Assembly: GCF_003324485.1 (NCBI RefSeq) | Contig: NZ_QODK01000001.1 | Coordinates: forward strand, 186,001-250,000 | Direction of reading: 5' to 3' | DNA length: 64,000 nt | Origin: Cohaesibacter intestini | Lineage (GTDB): Bacteria > Pseudomonadota > Alphaproteobacteria > Rhizobiales > Cohaesibacteraceae | Part shown: positions 35,717 through 44,138 of the stretch, in pieces | Layout of the letters: the number at the start of each line of letters is the position of its first letter | Position numbering within the stretch: the first letter of the stretch is position 1 | Notes under the pieces: generated by a model | Told to the model about the DNA's origin: nothing | Seen by the model: the letters and a program-made list of their open reading frames with translations, nothing else | Database searches by the model: none | Program-made: the position numbers and the translations under genes

Positions 35717-35824
35717 ATCGGTAACGCTCCTGCGACCTGTTTCAGTCACCGTCCACGTTGCGGTATACTTGTGGGGTGTCAAGCTCTCGTCCCATGACGA
35801 GACGTGGCCAACGGGGCCAATCAC

Positions 35825-35865
35825 CTACCCGATTTGGGTAGAGGCCCGGCATAGAGCCGAGCCTC
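35825..35865 (-). promoter_or_regulatory. Two intercistronic hairpins between smoE and smoF
   Basis: GAGGCTCGGC-TCTAT-GCCGGGCCTC (35841-35865, one mismatch) and CTACCC-GATTT-GGGTAG (35825-35841) follow the smoE stop on the minus strand. No T-run is present. Such structures often protect the binding-protein mRNA end and reduce read-through into permease genes. Confidence 0.6.
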
Positions 35866-35886
35866 TTGTCTGGGAGTTGGGAGAGC

Positions 35887-37176
35887 TTACTCGAAGTAGC
35901 CAGCTTCTTTCATGATCGCTTCAGCAGCTTCCTGCGAAGCTTCAAGGGCTTCTTCGACAGATTTTGCGCCGGACAAAGCAGCAGCCATTTCCTGAGCCAC
36001 AGCGGAGCCAACTTCCGGGAATTCCGGAATAGCAGCGAACTGAACACCGACATATGGCTTCAGATCGGTTGCTTCTGGTGCAGCCGTTTCGATGGCTTTC
36101 AGCTCAGCTGCTGCAAATTTGGCAGCTTTCTGGAATTCTGGCTGAGCATAAGTCGACTTGCGGGTGCCGGTTGGAACAGATCCCCAGCCGAAGTCCGGAT
36201 GGCTGGCAACAGCCTGGATGTAATCCTTGGAGGTTGCCCATTCGATAAAGGCTTTTGCTTCTTCGCTCTGTGGGGTGCCGGCAGGAACCGCCATTGCCCA
36301 AGCCCAGAGCCAGTTGGCGCCAACCGGGTTGCCGGCATTTGGAGCCTGAGCATAGTCAACACCATCGACCTTCAGGAAGGACGCTGCAATCGTGGCGTCA
36401 ATCCACATGCCGCATTTGCCTTCATTGTAAAGGGCGAGGATTTCGTTGAAGGAGTTGCCTTCGGAGCCTGGAGGGCCATAGGTGCCGAGCAGATCAACAT
36501 AGAAGCTGATGGCTTTTTTCCACTCTTCGGTGTTGATGGTCGGACGGAAATCCTTGTCGAACCATGCGCCGCCGAAAGAGTTGATCATGGCGGTCAGGAA
36601 CGCCATGTTGTCACCCCAACCCGGCTTGCCGCGCAAGCAGACGCCATAGACACCCTTGTCCGGATTGTGGATCGCAGCAGCAGCCTTCTTGATGTTCTCC
36701 CAGCTGTCGTTGTCCTTGATGGTCACGCCAGCAGCATCGGTCAGATCCTTGCGATACATGACCATCGAAGACTCGCCATAGAAAGGCGCAGCATAGAGCT
36801 GACCTTCATGGGACAGGCCGTTGCGAATGGCAGGCAGCATGTCGTCGACATCGTAGTCTGCCCCAAATTTCAGAGGCTCGATCCACCCAGCGGCACCCCA
36901 GACAGGGGTTTCCTGCATACCAATATTGATCACGTCATACTGACCGCCACCGGTGGCGGTATCAGATGCGACCTGCTCACGCAGGACACCCTCTTCGAGG
37001 GAGACCCAGTTGAGTTTTACGCCGGTTTTCTCGGTGTAAGCTTCTGCAACTTTCTGCATGTTGATCATGTGACCGTTGTTCACAATCGCGATGGTCAAGG
37101 TGGTATCAGCCGCCATTGCACCAGTTGCAAGCATGGTCAGGGCCGTGGTCAGGCCCAGGACGTTTTTGTAAAGCAT
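35887..37176 (-). CDS. smoE: Polyol ABC transporter, periplasmic binding protein
   Basis: 429 residues with a Sec signal (1-22, ending GAMAA) and the SBP_bac_1 fold: TTLTIAIVNNGHMINMQKVAEAY at the start, then GWGDNMAFLTAMINSFGGAW, then FIEWATSKDYIQAV. This type binds sorbitol and mannitol in R. sphaeroides SmoE. It is the first structural gene after the LacI regulator; a perfect TTTACGCGCGTAAA operator lies 75 bases upstream. GGGAGGAAG precedes the ATG. Confidence 0.92.
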   Translation of the reverse strand: MLYKNVLGLTTALTMLATGAMAADTTLTIAIVNNGHMINMQKVAEAYTEKTGVKLNWVSLEEGVLREQVASDTATGGGQYDVINIGMQETPVWGAAGWIEPLKFGADYDVDDMLPAIRNGLSHEGQLYAAPFYGESSMVMYRKDLTDAAGVTIKDNDSWENIKKAAAAIHNPDKGVYGVCLRGKPGWGDNMAFLTAMINSFGGAWFDKDFRPTINTEEWKKAISFYVDLLGTYGPPGSEGNSFNEILALYNEGKCGMWIDATIAASFLKVDGVDYAQAPNAGNPVGANWLWAWAMAVPAGTPQSEEAKAFIEWATSKDYIQAVASHPDFGWGSVPTGTRKSTYAQPEFQKAAKFAAAELKAIETAAPEATDLKPYVGVQFAAIPEFPEVGSAVAQEMAAALSGAKSVEEALEASQEAAEAIMKEAGYFE

Positions 37177-37250
37177 CTATTCTTCCTCCCTAGATTGCTT
37201 TTCGTCTGGGGGAAATGAAAACACATCCATATCGCGCGGTCAACTATTTT

Positions 37251-37264
37251 TTTACGCGCGTAAA
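37251..37264. promoter_or_regulatory. LacI-type operator upstream of smoE
   Basis: TTTACGCGCGTAAA is a perfect 14-bp palindrome with the CG-centred core usual for LacI-family sites, within a T-rich/A-rich frame (CTAT to ATAG). It lies between the regulator stop and smoE. A near-copy precedes the regulator gene. Confidence 0.82.
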
Positions 37265-37275
37265 TTTTATAGAGA

Positions 37276-38310
37276 TTACGCCGATTTGCGCATGATCAGT
37301 TTGCCTTCAAAAAAGATATCTGGCCGCTCGGTCGGAACCTGCTCCTCCTTCACAGCATCGAGCAGCGCCTCAACTGCGCGCTTGGAAATCGACTCATAAT
37401 CCTGAGCGATCGTCGTCAAGGGCGGGTAGGTGAAGCGCGAGAAGGGATGATCATCCTGCCCGGCAACACGAATGTCCACATCGGGACCAATGCCCACTTT
37501 GAGACCCTTTTCATGGCAGGCGGCCAGGAAGCCAATGGCCAGGCGATCGTTGGAACAGAGCACGGTTCGGGACTTGAACGCCTTGTCGGCAAAGGCCTTC
37601 ATACCACCCGCATAGCCGATATCTTCCAGCCGCCAGCCCTCACCATCAATCTGGACGATCTCCGGCGCCAGACGATGATATTCCATCGCCGAGACATAGC
37701 CCTGACGGCGTTTTCGCGCGTTCGGGTTTGGTGGCGTTTTCATTTCCAACAAGGCCGGAGGTTCGCCGGTTCGATGCAGATACTCAACCATCAGCGCGGT
37801 GAACTGGGTATTGTCTGAGCCAACAAAAGAAAGACCCAAATCTCTGATATTACTATCAAAAAGAACAGTAGGCACATCCTTGCAGAAGGCTGCAACCGCG
37901 CTTTGATCAGACAGCCGTCCAAGGGGCGCAAGCAACACGCCTGTCGGCTTCATGGAGCGCAAATTGTCGAAGATTTCACATTCCTGCTCCGCAGTGCCGT
38001 TCGAGCTGAACATCGAGGGCGAATAGCCTTCGGCCACACATTTGGCGGCCAGCATACGGGCAATTTCGCCGAAGAAGGGGTCCGTCAAATAGGGTACGAC
38101 AATGCCAATTGTCTTGGTCAGACGGCGGTTCTGATTAATGGCATAAATGTTCGGTCGATAATCGAAGCGCTCCAGAGCTTCTTCAATCTTCTTGCGCGTT
38201 GAGGGCCGCACACTGTCCGGATTGTTGAAGAATTTGGAGACCGTCGGGCGGGACAAACCACTCGCCTCGGCGAATTGTTCCATGTTGCGGATTTTCGGTG
38301 TTCTGATCAT
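37276..38310 (-). CDS. LacI-family regulator of the polyol operon
   Basis: 344 residues from the ATG at 38310 (GAAGG upstream). The HTH is NMEQFAEASGLSRPTVSKFFN, and the effector domain includes GIVVPYLTDPFFGEIARML and VAGQDDHPFSRFTYPPLTTI. It is transcribed in the same direction as smoE and ends 99 bases before that ATG. Matching palindromes before its own gene and before smoE imply autoregulation and control of the operon. Sorbitol or mannitol is the likely effector, by context. Confidence 0.9.
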   Translation of the reverse strand: MIRTPKIRNMEQFAEASGLSRPTVSKFFNNPDSVRPSTRKKIEEALERFDYRPNIYAINQNRRLTKTIGIVVPYLTDPFFGEIARMLAAKCVAEGYSPSMFSSNGTAEQECEIFDNLRSMKPTGVLLAPLGRLSDQSAVAAFCKDVPTVLFDSNIRDLGLSFVGSDNTQFTALMVEYLHRTGEPPALLEMKTPPNPNARKRRQGYVSAMEYHRLAPEIVQIDGEGWRLEDIGYAGGMKAFADKAFKSRTVLCSNDRLAIGFLAACHEKGLKVGIGPDVDIRVAGQDDHPFSRFTYPPLTTIAQDYESISKRAVEALLDAVKEEQVPTERPDIFFEGKLIMRKSA

Positions 38311-38355
38311 GGTGCCTTCGTCGTGTTGGTAACCTATGCAGGTAACCATATTTTT

Positions 38356-38369
38356 TTTACGCGCGCAAT
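38356..38369. promoter_or_regulatory. LacI-type operator upstream of the polyol regulator
   Basis: TTTACGCGCGCAAT shares the left half and CGCG core of the smoE operator; the right half differs at three positions. It is 46 bases upstream of the regulator ATG, consistent with weaker autoregulation. Confidence 0.65.
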
Positions 38370-38709
38370 TTTTAAAATTCACAAATTTTCGTTCAAACTT
38401 TCTAGAAATGCGCAAATTCGCTGATAGCAAGACAAGTTTGCGTTAAGATTGAGATATTTCCATCTAGTAATTCGCATGAGTGTCAAGCGGACCATCGGTG
38501 AGGATCCGTTCGAGCGGGCCTGATGCGCGTCACATATCCTTGCACTTGATAGGGAGATTGGCGGCTCCCTCAGCCTTGCGGGTCTATCGGTGTTGTCATC
38601 AATGTGATTGGCGGTTGATTGCCGGGATCCCTATCTTTGGAACAGTGGCCGTTTCCTCCATGACAAGTCTGGGAGACGGCAACACTCGAAATCAACAAAG
38701 GAGATCATC
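38370..38709. other. Gene-free spacer between the polyol regulator and msrB
   Basis: About 340 bases. The left part is AT-rich and should carry the regulator promoter; the right part lies before msrB. I see no convincing gene, structure or repeat apart from the operator at its left edge. Confidence 0.5.
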
Positions 38710-39207
38710 ATGAAGAGACGGACCTTTCTTCTGTCCGGTGCGGCAGCCCTATTAGGCGCAGGCGCGTCAGGTCTGTTGATAAGAAGTCAGTCTCACGCGA
38801 CTGAAGCCGGCAGCTTTCCCCTGACCTTGAGCGACGCGGAGTGGCGCAAGCGCCTGTCTGATGAGCAATATCGCGTGTTGCGTGATCACGGCACTGAGCG
38901 CGCCTTTACCAGTCCACTCAACGACGAGAAACGCACTGGCCTGTTCCATTGCGCCGGCTGCGATCAGGCGCTCTATTCCTCCAAGACCAAATATGACAGT
39001 GGCACCGGCTGGCCGAGTTTTTACGAAGCCCTGCCCGATGCAGTCGGCACCAGCGTCGACAAAAGCTTTTTTATGACCCGGACAGAGGTCCATTGCAGCA
39101 ATTGCGGCGGCCATCTGGGGCATATCTTTGACGATGGACCCCAGCCGACAGGCAAACGCCATTGCATCAACGGGGTCGCCATGACCTTTACACCGGAAAG
39201 TGCCTGA
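38710..39207 (+). CDS. msrB: Exported peptide-methionine (R)-S-oxide reductase MsrB
   Basis: 165 residues from the ATG at 38710 (AAAGGAGATC upstream). A twin-arginine-like signal (KRRTFLLSGAAALLGAG) occupies about residues 2-30, so the enzyme probably acts in the periplasm after Tat export. Zinc Cys pairs are CAGC and CSNC, and the catalytic cysteine is in KRHCINGVAM; the motif YDSGTGWPSF is intact. It reduces methionine-R-sulfoxide in oxidised envelope proteins. It is alone, not fused to MsrA. Cytoplasmic MsrB proteins lack the leader. Confidence 0.92.
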   Translation: MKRRTFLLSGAAALLGAGASGLLIRSQSHATEAGSFPLTLSDAEWRKRLSDEQYRVLRDHGTERAFTSPLNDEKRTGLFHCAGCDQALYSSKTKYDSGTGWPSFYEALPDAVGTSVDKSFFMTRTEVHCSNCGGHLGHIFDDGPQPTGKRHCINGVAMTFTPESA

Positions 39208-39260
39208 TCCGGGTCCGAGACATCTTTCACCCAGCAGCCTCTCCATCTTTGCTGCTTCAA

Positions 39261-39286
39261 AACAGGCGGCTTTCGGGCCGCCTGTT
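39261..39286 (+). terminator. Perfect 10-bp hairpin after msrB
   Basis: AACAGGCGGC-TTTCGG-GCCGCCTGTT, 54 bases after the stop. The stem is strong but there is no T-run, so it is at best a weak or factor-assisted terminator. Confidence 0.5.
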
Positions 39287-39389
39287 GCTGTCTGCGGCGA
39301 ATCGTCAGCCATTTGTCTTTGCAACGATATCAAGGCATGTTAGGCGGTAAGATAAGGCGGGAAACGCCACGAATGGAGGGGGACTTATA

Positions 39390-39998
39390 ATGACCGATCA
39401 AGATCAAAAGCTGACAAGCCCGTCGGCCCTGCGCAACCGCGAGCCGATCCTGCAGGTTTTGCGGGACCACCTGCCCGCATCTGGCACTGTACTGGAAATT
39501 GCCAGCGGATCCGGGGAGCATGTGGTGCATTTTGCCAGCCATTTGCCCGACTTGATCTGGCAACCCTCGGACCCCTCCCCCGAGGCCCGGTCTTCCATCT
39601 CAGCCCGCATTGCAGAAGAAAAACTCGAGACCATCCTGCCACCACTTGATCTGGACGCATCGACTGATACCTGGCCTCTGGACAAAGCAGACGCCATTCT
39701 GGCCATCAATATGGTGCATATCAGTCCATGGGCTGCAACCGAAGGCTTGCTGGCAGGAGCCGGGCTGTTGCTCAGCTCCGGTGCTCCACTGGTCCTCTAC
39801 GGCCCCTATCGGCAGCAAGGCGTGTCGTTCGTGGAAAGCAATGTGGCATTTGATGCGAGCCTGAAGGCCCGCAATCCCCTTTGGGGCATTCGGCAACTGG
39901 ACGACGTCATTGCCTGCGCCAAGGCCAACGACCTTGCGCTTGATGCCGTGATCGAGATGCCCGCCAACAATCTGAGCGTGATTTTTCGCCGTGCGTGA
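39390..39998 (+). CDS. DUF938 SAM-dependent methyltransferase-like protein
   Basis: 202 residues with a class I methyltransferase fold: VLEIASGSGEHVVHFA near residue 35 binds SAM, and INMVHISPW near 107 follows strand 4. The whole length matches the DUF938 family, whose substrate is unknown. GAGGGGGAC precedes the ATG. It is between msrB and a long gap and appears to be a single gene. Confidence 0.85.
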   Translation: MTDQDQKLTSPSALRNREPILQVLRDHLPASGTVLEIASGSGEHVVHFASHLPDLIWQPSDPSPEARSSISARIAEEKLETILPPLDLDASTDTWPLDKADAILAINMVHISPWAATEGLLAGAGLLLSSGAPLVLYGPYRQQGVSFVESNVAFDASLKARNPLWGIRQLDDVIACAKANDLALDAVIEMPANNLSVIFRRA

Positions 39999-40881
39999 GC
40001 CCCACCACACACAGCTCTCTATATATAATAAAGTGTGCGCCGTCATTGGGCCCCCGATCCGGTGCCGATATCATGGCATTTTAACACGTTTCAAACGGGC
40101 TTCATGGGCGGTCTGCGTCAGGCCCCTATATTATAATGTCTATGGCGCTGAGCTGCATCGGAGGCTCTTCGGTCCGAAGGTGTATTTTGTGCCCTGCAAC
40201 AGCCCTTCAAACGCCCTTTCCGGCGTCGGCAAGATCGTCCTGCCATCTCTTCACCTCCTCGCGGTCTCTGGACAGGGGTGACAAAGGCCAATCATCTCGT
40301 CTTTCAAGCGTGAAAAAGTCGCCCTGATCCGGTTTGATCTGTTCCGCCAGTTGGCGATCCGATCGCCCTTGGTGCAATTTGGTTCAATCGACGCCAACAC
40401 GACGAAAGGATGCAGGCAAAGCCGGTCGGTCGCACCTACGCATTAATCCACATATAATTGCCCGGACGCTATAACACTCTGACTTGTCGCGATGTTTGCG
40501 CTGCCATCCGATCCGGGCAAAGTGGATTGCCGAGGCAAGACTCACACTGCGTGAATGGAAGCGAATTCACGAAAATATGGACAAAATGACGCAGTTCAAT
40601 CGTTACAAACAGCGCTTCCATAGCAGTTTTTGCACAATTTGATATGCGGCTAAGGTATAACAGGCATGATTGACGCTTACGGAGGCTGAATCTGCGTTTT
40701 ATAGGGTTCATACGCTTGTCGTGGGGGGTGAAGAAGAGTAGTTTTCGATCAGTTTCTGAGCAGGATGAGATACATCAAGGGGAGGTTATCTCTAACATGC
40801 TAGAAGCGGGGTAACGTCCTCTTCCCCGCTGTTTCAATGGGGCAGCGGAGTGGTCCACAATCAACGACATCGAGGTAATTC
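39999..40881. other. 880-base non-coding region before pckG
   Basis: No gene of normal size is supported on either strand. The region should contain the pckG promoter and a long leader. A 56-codon minus-strand frame near 40207-40377 is listed separately. I found no tRNA-like fold, no clear terminator for the methyltransferase gene, and no long direct or inverted repeat. Confidence 0.5.
40207..40377 (-). CDS. Possible 56-residue protein or gene remnant
   Basis: A TTG-started frame with protein-like composition (LAEQIKPDQGDFFTLERRDD; DREEVKRWQDDLADAGKGV). An in-frame stop lies just upstream and there is no clear ribosome binding site. It could be the tail of a decayed gene or a small antitoxin-like protein without its partner; I do not recognise it. 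Confidence 0.25.
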   Translation of the reverse strand: MHQGRSDRQLAEQIKPDQGDFFTLERRDDWPLSPLSRDREEVKRWQDDLADAGKGV

Positions 40882-42708
40882 ATGAGCAATACCAAGAACG
40901 CAAAGCTGCTTGCTTGGGTCGACGAAATGGCTGCGCTTTGCAAGCCGGATCAGGTTCACTGGTGTGATGGTTCTGACGAAGAATATGATCGTTTGTGTCA
41001 GAAACTGGTTGACGCCGGCGTCTTTACCAGATTGAACCCAGAGAAGCGCCCGAACAGCTATCTTGCTCGCTCCCACCCGAGTGACGTAGCGCGTGTTGAA
41101 GAACGTACCTTCATTTGCTCCGAGAAAGAAATCGACGCAGGCCCAACCAACAACTGGATGGACCCCAATGAGATGCGCCCGATCCTGAAAGACCGTTTCG
41201 ACGGTTGCATGAAGGGCCGCACCATGTATGTCATTCCATTCTCCATGGGTCCACTTGGCTCCCCAATCGCTGAGATTGGCGTACAGGTCACCGACTCCGA
41301 ATATGTGGTGGTCAACCAGAAAATCATGACCCGTATGGGTCAGCCGGTACTCGACGTTCTTGGCGAAGACAACTTCATCCCTTGCGTCCATTCCGTTGGC
41401 GCTCCGCTCGAGCCAGGCCAGGAAGATGTGCCATGGCCTTGTGAAGGCGAAATCAAGAACAAATATATCGTTCACTACCCAGAAACCCGCGAAATCTGGT
41501 CTTATGGCTCCGGTTATGGCGGCAACGCTCTGCTCGGCAAGAAATGTCTTGCTCTGCGTATCGCTTCCACCATGGCGCGTGACGAAGGCTGGCTCGCTGA
41601 GCATATGCTGATCCTTGGCCTGGAAAGCCCAGAAGGCAAAAAAGACTATCTGGCAGCTGCTTTCCCATCTGCCTGCGGCAAGACCAACCTCGCCATGCTG
41701 ACGCCTCCAGAAGAAATGAACGACTGGAAAGTCTCCACCGTTGGTGACGATATTGCATGGATCAAGCCTGCTGCTGATGGCACCCTGCGTGCAATCAACC
41801 CAGAACGCGGCTTCTTCGGCGTGGCTCCGGGTACCTCCTACGATTCCAACCCAATGGCGATGAAGAGCCTGGAACCAGGCAATGCCATCTATACCAACGT
41901 TGTTTTGACCGATGACGGCGACGTATGGTGGGAAGGCATGGACGGCGAGCCACCTGCACATGGCATCGACTGGAAAGGCAACGACTGGACCCCAGAGTCC
42001 GGCGAAAAAGGCGCTCATCCAAACAGCCGCTTCTGCGTCCCTGCTGATCAGTGCCCAATCATCGACCCTGCTTGGGAAGATCCGAATGGCGTGCCAATCT
42101 CTGCATTCCTGTTCGGCGGCCGTCTGGCCAAGACCTTCCCACTGGTCTATGAATCCTTCGATTGGAACCATGGCGTCTTCTGTGCTGCCACCATCGGCTC
42201 TGAAGCCACCGCTGCCGCCATCGGCGTGTCCGGTATCCGTCGCGACCCATTCGCCATGTTGCCATTCATGGCCTACCACATGGGCGACTACTGGAACCAC
42301 TGGATCGAAATGGGCAAACGCGGCGATCTGAAACTGCCAAAAATCTTCCGGACCAACTGGTTCCGCAAAGACGAAAACGGCAAGTTCATCTGGCCTGGCT
42401 TCGGCGACAATATGCGCGTCCTGAAATGGGTTATTGATCGTGTCGAAGGCAAAGTGGATGCCGTCGAAAGCCCATTCGGTTACATGCCAACCTATGACGA
42501 TCTGGAATGGGCTGGTCTGGACTTCTCCAAAGAGCAGTATGCTTCCATCACCGACGTTGAAAAAGCCGGTGGCCTGGAAGAAGCAGCTGAGCTGAAAGAA
42601 TACTTCAAGAAGTATGGCGACCGTTTGCCAGTGGCAATCTCGGAAGAACTGGCCAAGTTCGAAGCCCGCTTCGAAGCAGCTCCGGATGTCTGGAAACTGC
42701 CTTCCTAA
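40882..42708 (+). CDS. pckG: Phosphoenolpyruvate carboxykinase (GTP)
   Basis: 608 residues, the size of GTP-type PEPCK and unrelated in length and motifs to ATP-type PckA (about 530). The P-loop region [13 protein letters not shown] with the hyper-reactive Cys is near residue 270, and [17 protein letters not shown] near 410. It converts oxaloacetate and GTP to PEP and CO2 for gluconeogenesis. Codon use differs visibly from neighbours (CCA dominates for Pro, GCT and TCC are frequent), which may reflect high expression or foreign origin. A strong terminator follows. Confidence 0.95.
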   Translation: MSNTKNAKLLAWVDEMAALCKPDQVHWCDGSDEEYDRLCQKLVDAGVFTRLNPEKRPNSYLARSHPSDVARVEERTFICSEKEIDAGPTNNWMDPNEMRPILKDRFDGCMKGRTMYVIPFSMGPLGSPIAEIGVQVTDSEYVVVNQKIMTRMGQPVLDVLGEDNFIPCVHSVGAPLEPGQEDVPWPCEGEIKNKYIVHYPETREIWSYGSGYGGNALLGKKCLALRIASTMARDEGWLAEHMLILGLESPEGKKDYLAAAFPSACGKTNLAMLTPPEEMNDWKVSTVGDDIAWIKPAADGTLRAINPERGFFGVAPGTSYDSNPMAMKSLEPGNAIYTNVVLTDDGDVWWEGMDGEPPAHGIDWKGNDWTPESGEKGAHPNSRFCVPADQCPIIDPAWEDPNGVPISAFLFGGRLAKTFPLVYESFDWNHGVFCAATIGSEATAAAIGVSGIRRDPFAMLPFMAYHMGDYWNHWIEMGKRGDLKLPKIFRTNWFRKDENGKFIWPGFGDNMRVLKWVIDRVEGKVDAVESPFGYMPTYDDLEWAGLDFSKEQYASITDVEKAGGLEEAAELKEYFKKYGDRLPVAISEELAKFEARFEAAPDVWKLPS

Positions 42709-42738
42709 TCCCTAACCGGATTGGACTGAATTCATGCT

Positions 42739-42770
42739 GCCTCTTCCCCACCGGGGGAGAGGCTTTTTTT
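42739..42770 (+). terminator. Rho-independent terminator after pckG
   Basis: GCCTCTTCCCC-ACC-GGGGGAGAGGC followed by seven T. Eleven pairs, one of them a T-G wobble, 31 bases after the stop. Confidence 0.94.
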
Positions 42771-42799
42771 GTTGCGCGGTACCGTGCCATGGATGCGCG

Positions 42800-43711
42800 T
42801 CAGATGGTCACCGTGAGAGACCGCATTACCTTACCTTGGCCACCAGCCATCAGACTGGTGATTTTGCCGCCCTTGGTCTCCAGTTCGACATGAATAAGGC
42901 TGGGCGATGCCGGTGTCATGAACGTGCCTTGCTCGATATCGTAAATCTCTTTGGCATTCGGGCCGAAATCATGCAGCAGGCAGGCCAGAGGCCCGGCAGC
43001 CATCCCGGTGGCGGCTTCTTCCTCGATCGCATAACGTGGAGCGAACATTCGCGCCGTGGCGTCGCGCTTGGTCGCGCTCTGGTCGGTGGTAAAAATATAG
43101 TAGCCGATCAGATCCAGCCGCTCGCTGATATCGGAAATCGCCGCGAAGTCAGGCTTCAGGCTCGCAAGCTGTTTTCCGCTTTTGACCGCAAGGACAATGA
43201 AGCTGTTGCCCGTGTTGACCAGCACCGAGGGGAAAGTCGGGTCCAGCGCGCCTTCCTCAAGGCCCAGAGAAGCGAGGACAGCCTCAAGGCTCACGCCAGC
43301 CTCTTTCCAGTCCGTCGGCTTTTGATATTTCGGTGCAAGCTGCTCCATATAGGCGGCCCCTGCCTTCATGCGGATGCGGCGCGGTCCATCAATCGTTTCT
43401 TTCGAGGTCTCGGGATTGCCGATGCGGTTCAGGGCATCAAGATGAGAAAAGGCTGCGATGGTCGCGTGCCCACAATGGGCGATGCGGCGGTTTGGCGTGA
43501 AGAAGTCGAACTTGAACCCTTCGCTCGCAGATTGCGACACAAAGGCGGTCTCTGACAGACCGACACTGGCGGCGATGGCCAGCATATCGGGCTCGGTCAG
43601 GTCGTCAGCATCAAGAACAACGCCAGCCGGGTTGCCGCCTTTGTCGCCATCAACAAATCCATGGACGATTTCAACCGCGATATCGCGGGGATTGGTTGCG
43701 GTATTGGTCAT
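42800..43711 (-). CDS. PhzF-family protein
   Basis: 303 residues of the PhzF/DapF-like fold. The N-terminal GNPAGVVLDADDL near 22, SVGLSETAFV with the catalytic Glu near 52, and the C-terminal half repeat EEEAATGMAAGPLACLL near 217 are conserved. PhzF itself isomerises a phenazine precursor; most bacterial members have unknown substrates and there are no other phenazine genes here. It is convergent with pckG. A small frame of 57 codons (43741-43914) lies immediately upstream on the same strand. Confidence 0.88.
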   Translation of the reverse strand: MTNTATNPRDIAVEIVHGFVDGDKGGNPAGVVLDADDLTEPDMLAIAASVGLSETAFVSQSASEGFKFDFFTPNRRIAHCGHATIAAFSHLDALNRIGNPETSKETIDGPRRIRMKAGAAYMEQLAPKYQKPTDWKEAGVSLEAVLASLGLEEGALDPTFPSVLVNTGNSFIVLAVKSGKQLASLKPDFAAISDISERLDLIGYYIFTTDQSATKRDATARMFAPRYAIEEEAATGMAAGPLACLLHDFGPNAKEIYDIEQGTFMTPASPSLIHVELETKGGKITSLMAGGQGKVMRSLTVTI

Positions 43712-43740
43712 TGAAAAGCTCCTTGTCAGTAAGATTGCTT

Positions 43741-43914
43741 TCAGATTAATTGGCTCTCTGCCGCCTCGATATGCGTATGGTCCGTGCCGAAGAAAAGGAT
43801 TGAAGGGTCAAGCTCACGCAAAGGTGTGGCGACGTGATCGAGGGGCGATGGCCCCGGTGCGTCCCTGCTTGCACCAAGATTGCAAAGCCATTGATGAAAG
43901 CGCAGCTTGTTCAT
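43741..43914 (-). CDS. Possible 57-residue protein upstream of the PhzF gene
   Basis: A minus-strand frame starting ATG-AAC-AAG and ending 29 bases before the PhzF start, with codon use like the neighbours (NKLRFHQWLCNLGASRDA; DPSILFFGTDHTHIEAAES). The ribosome binding site is weak. No family is recognised. The rest of the 43712-44138 gap shows no feature except GAAGGA just before the binding-protein start. Confidence 0.35.
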   Translation of the reverse strand: MNKLRFHQWLCNLGASRDAPGPSPLDHVATPLRELDPSILFFGTDHTHIEAAESQLI

Positions 43915-44138
43915 ATCTTTGCTTCGCACCACGGCCAAACGGCGTACCGGTTACTTATCAAGTCAAAAGCTGGATTCGAGGCTGGACAGAAGCAGGAAAA
44001 TTGGGTCATCTAGCGGCTGAAACTTGTCCCCCGGACGTCACCATGCCTTGCTTGCAGACAAGACAGTGCGGACCGGGCCAGAAAGCCCTTCCGACAGTCA
44101 TTTCGGGCTTGCCTCACCAACGAATGAAGGACGTTTTC

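Noticed and set aside
35866-37218. 450-codon frame antisense to smoE
   Set aside because: smoE is a complete binding protein; the opposite frame is low-complexity Phe/Ser/Gly-rich sequence.
40000-40880. tRNA or small RNA gene in the pckG upstream gap
   Set aside because: No cloverleaf arms or T-loop consensus could be assembled by eye and no strong terminator hairpin marks an RNA end.
40861-42300. 479-codon frame antisense to pckG
   Set aside because: The product is Trp/His/Phe-rich without domains; it arises from the biased codon use of pckG.
43458-44138. Long N-terminal extension of the second amino acid binding protein
   Set aside because: The frame is open upstream but overlaps phzF, lacks protein-like features, and a good ribosome site and signal peptide begin at 44139.
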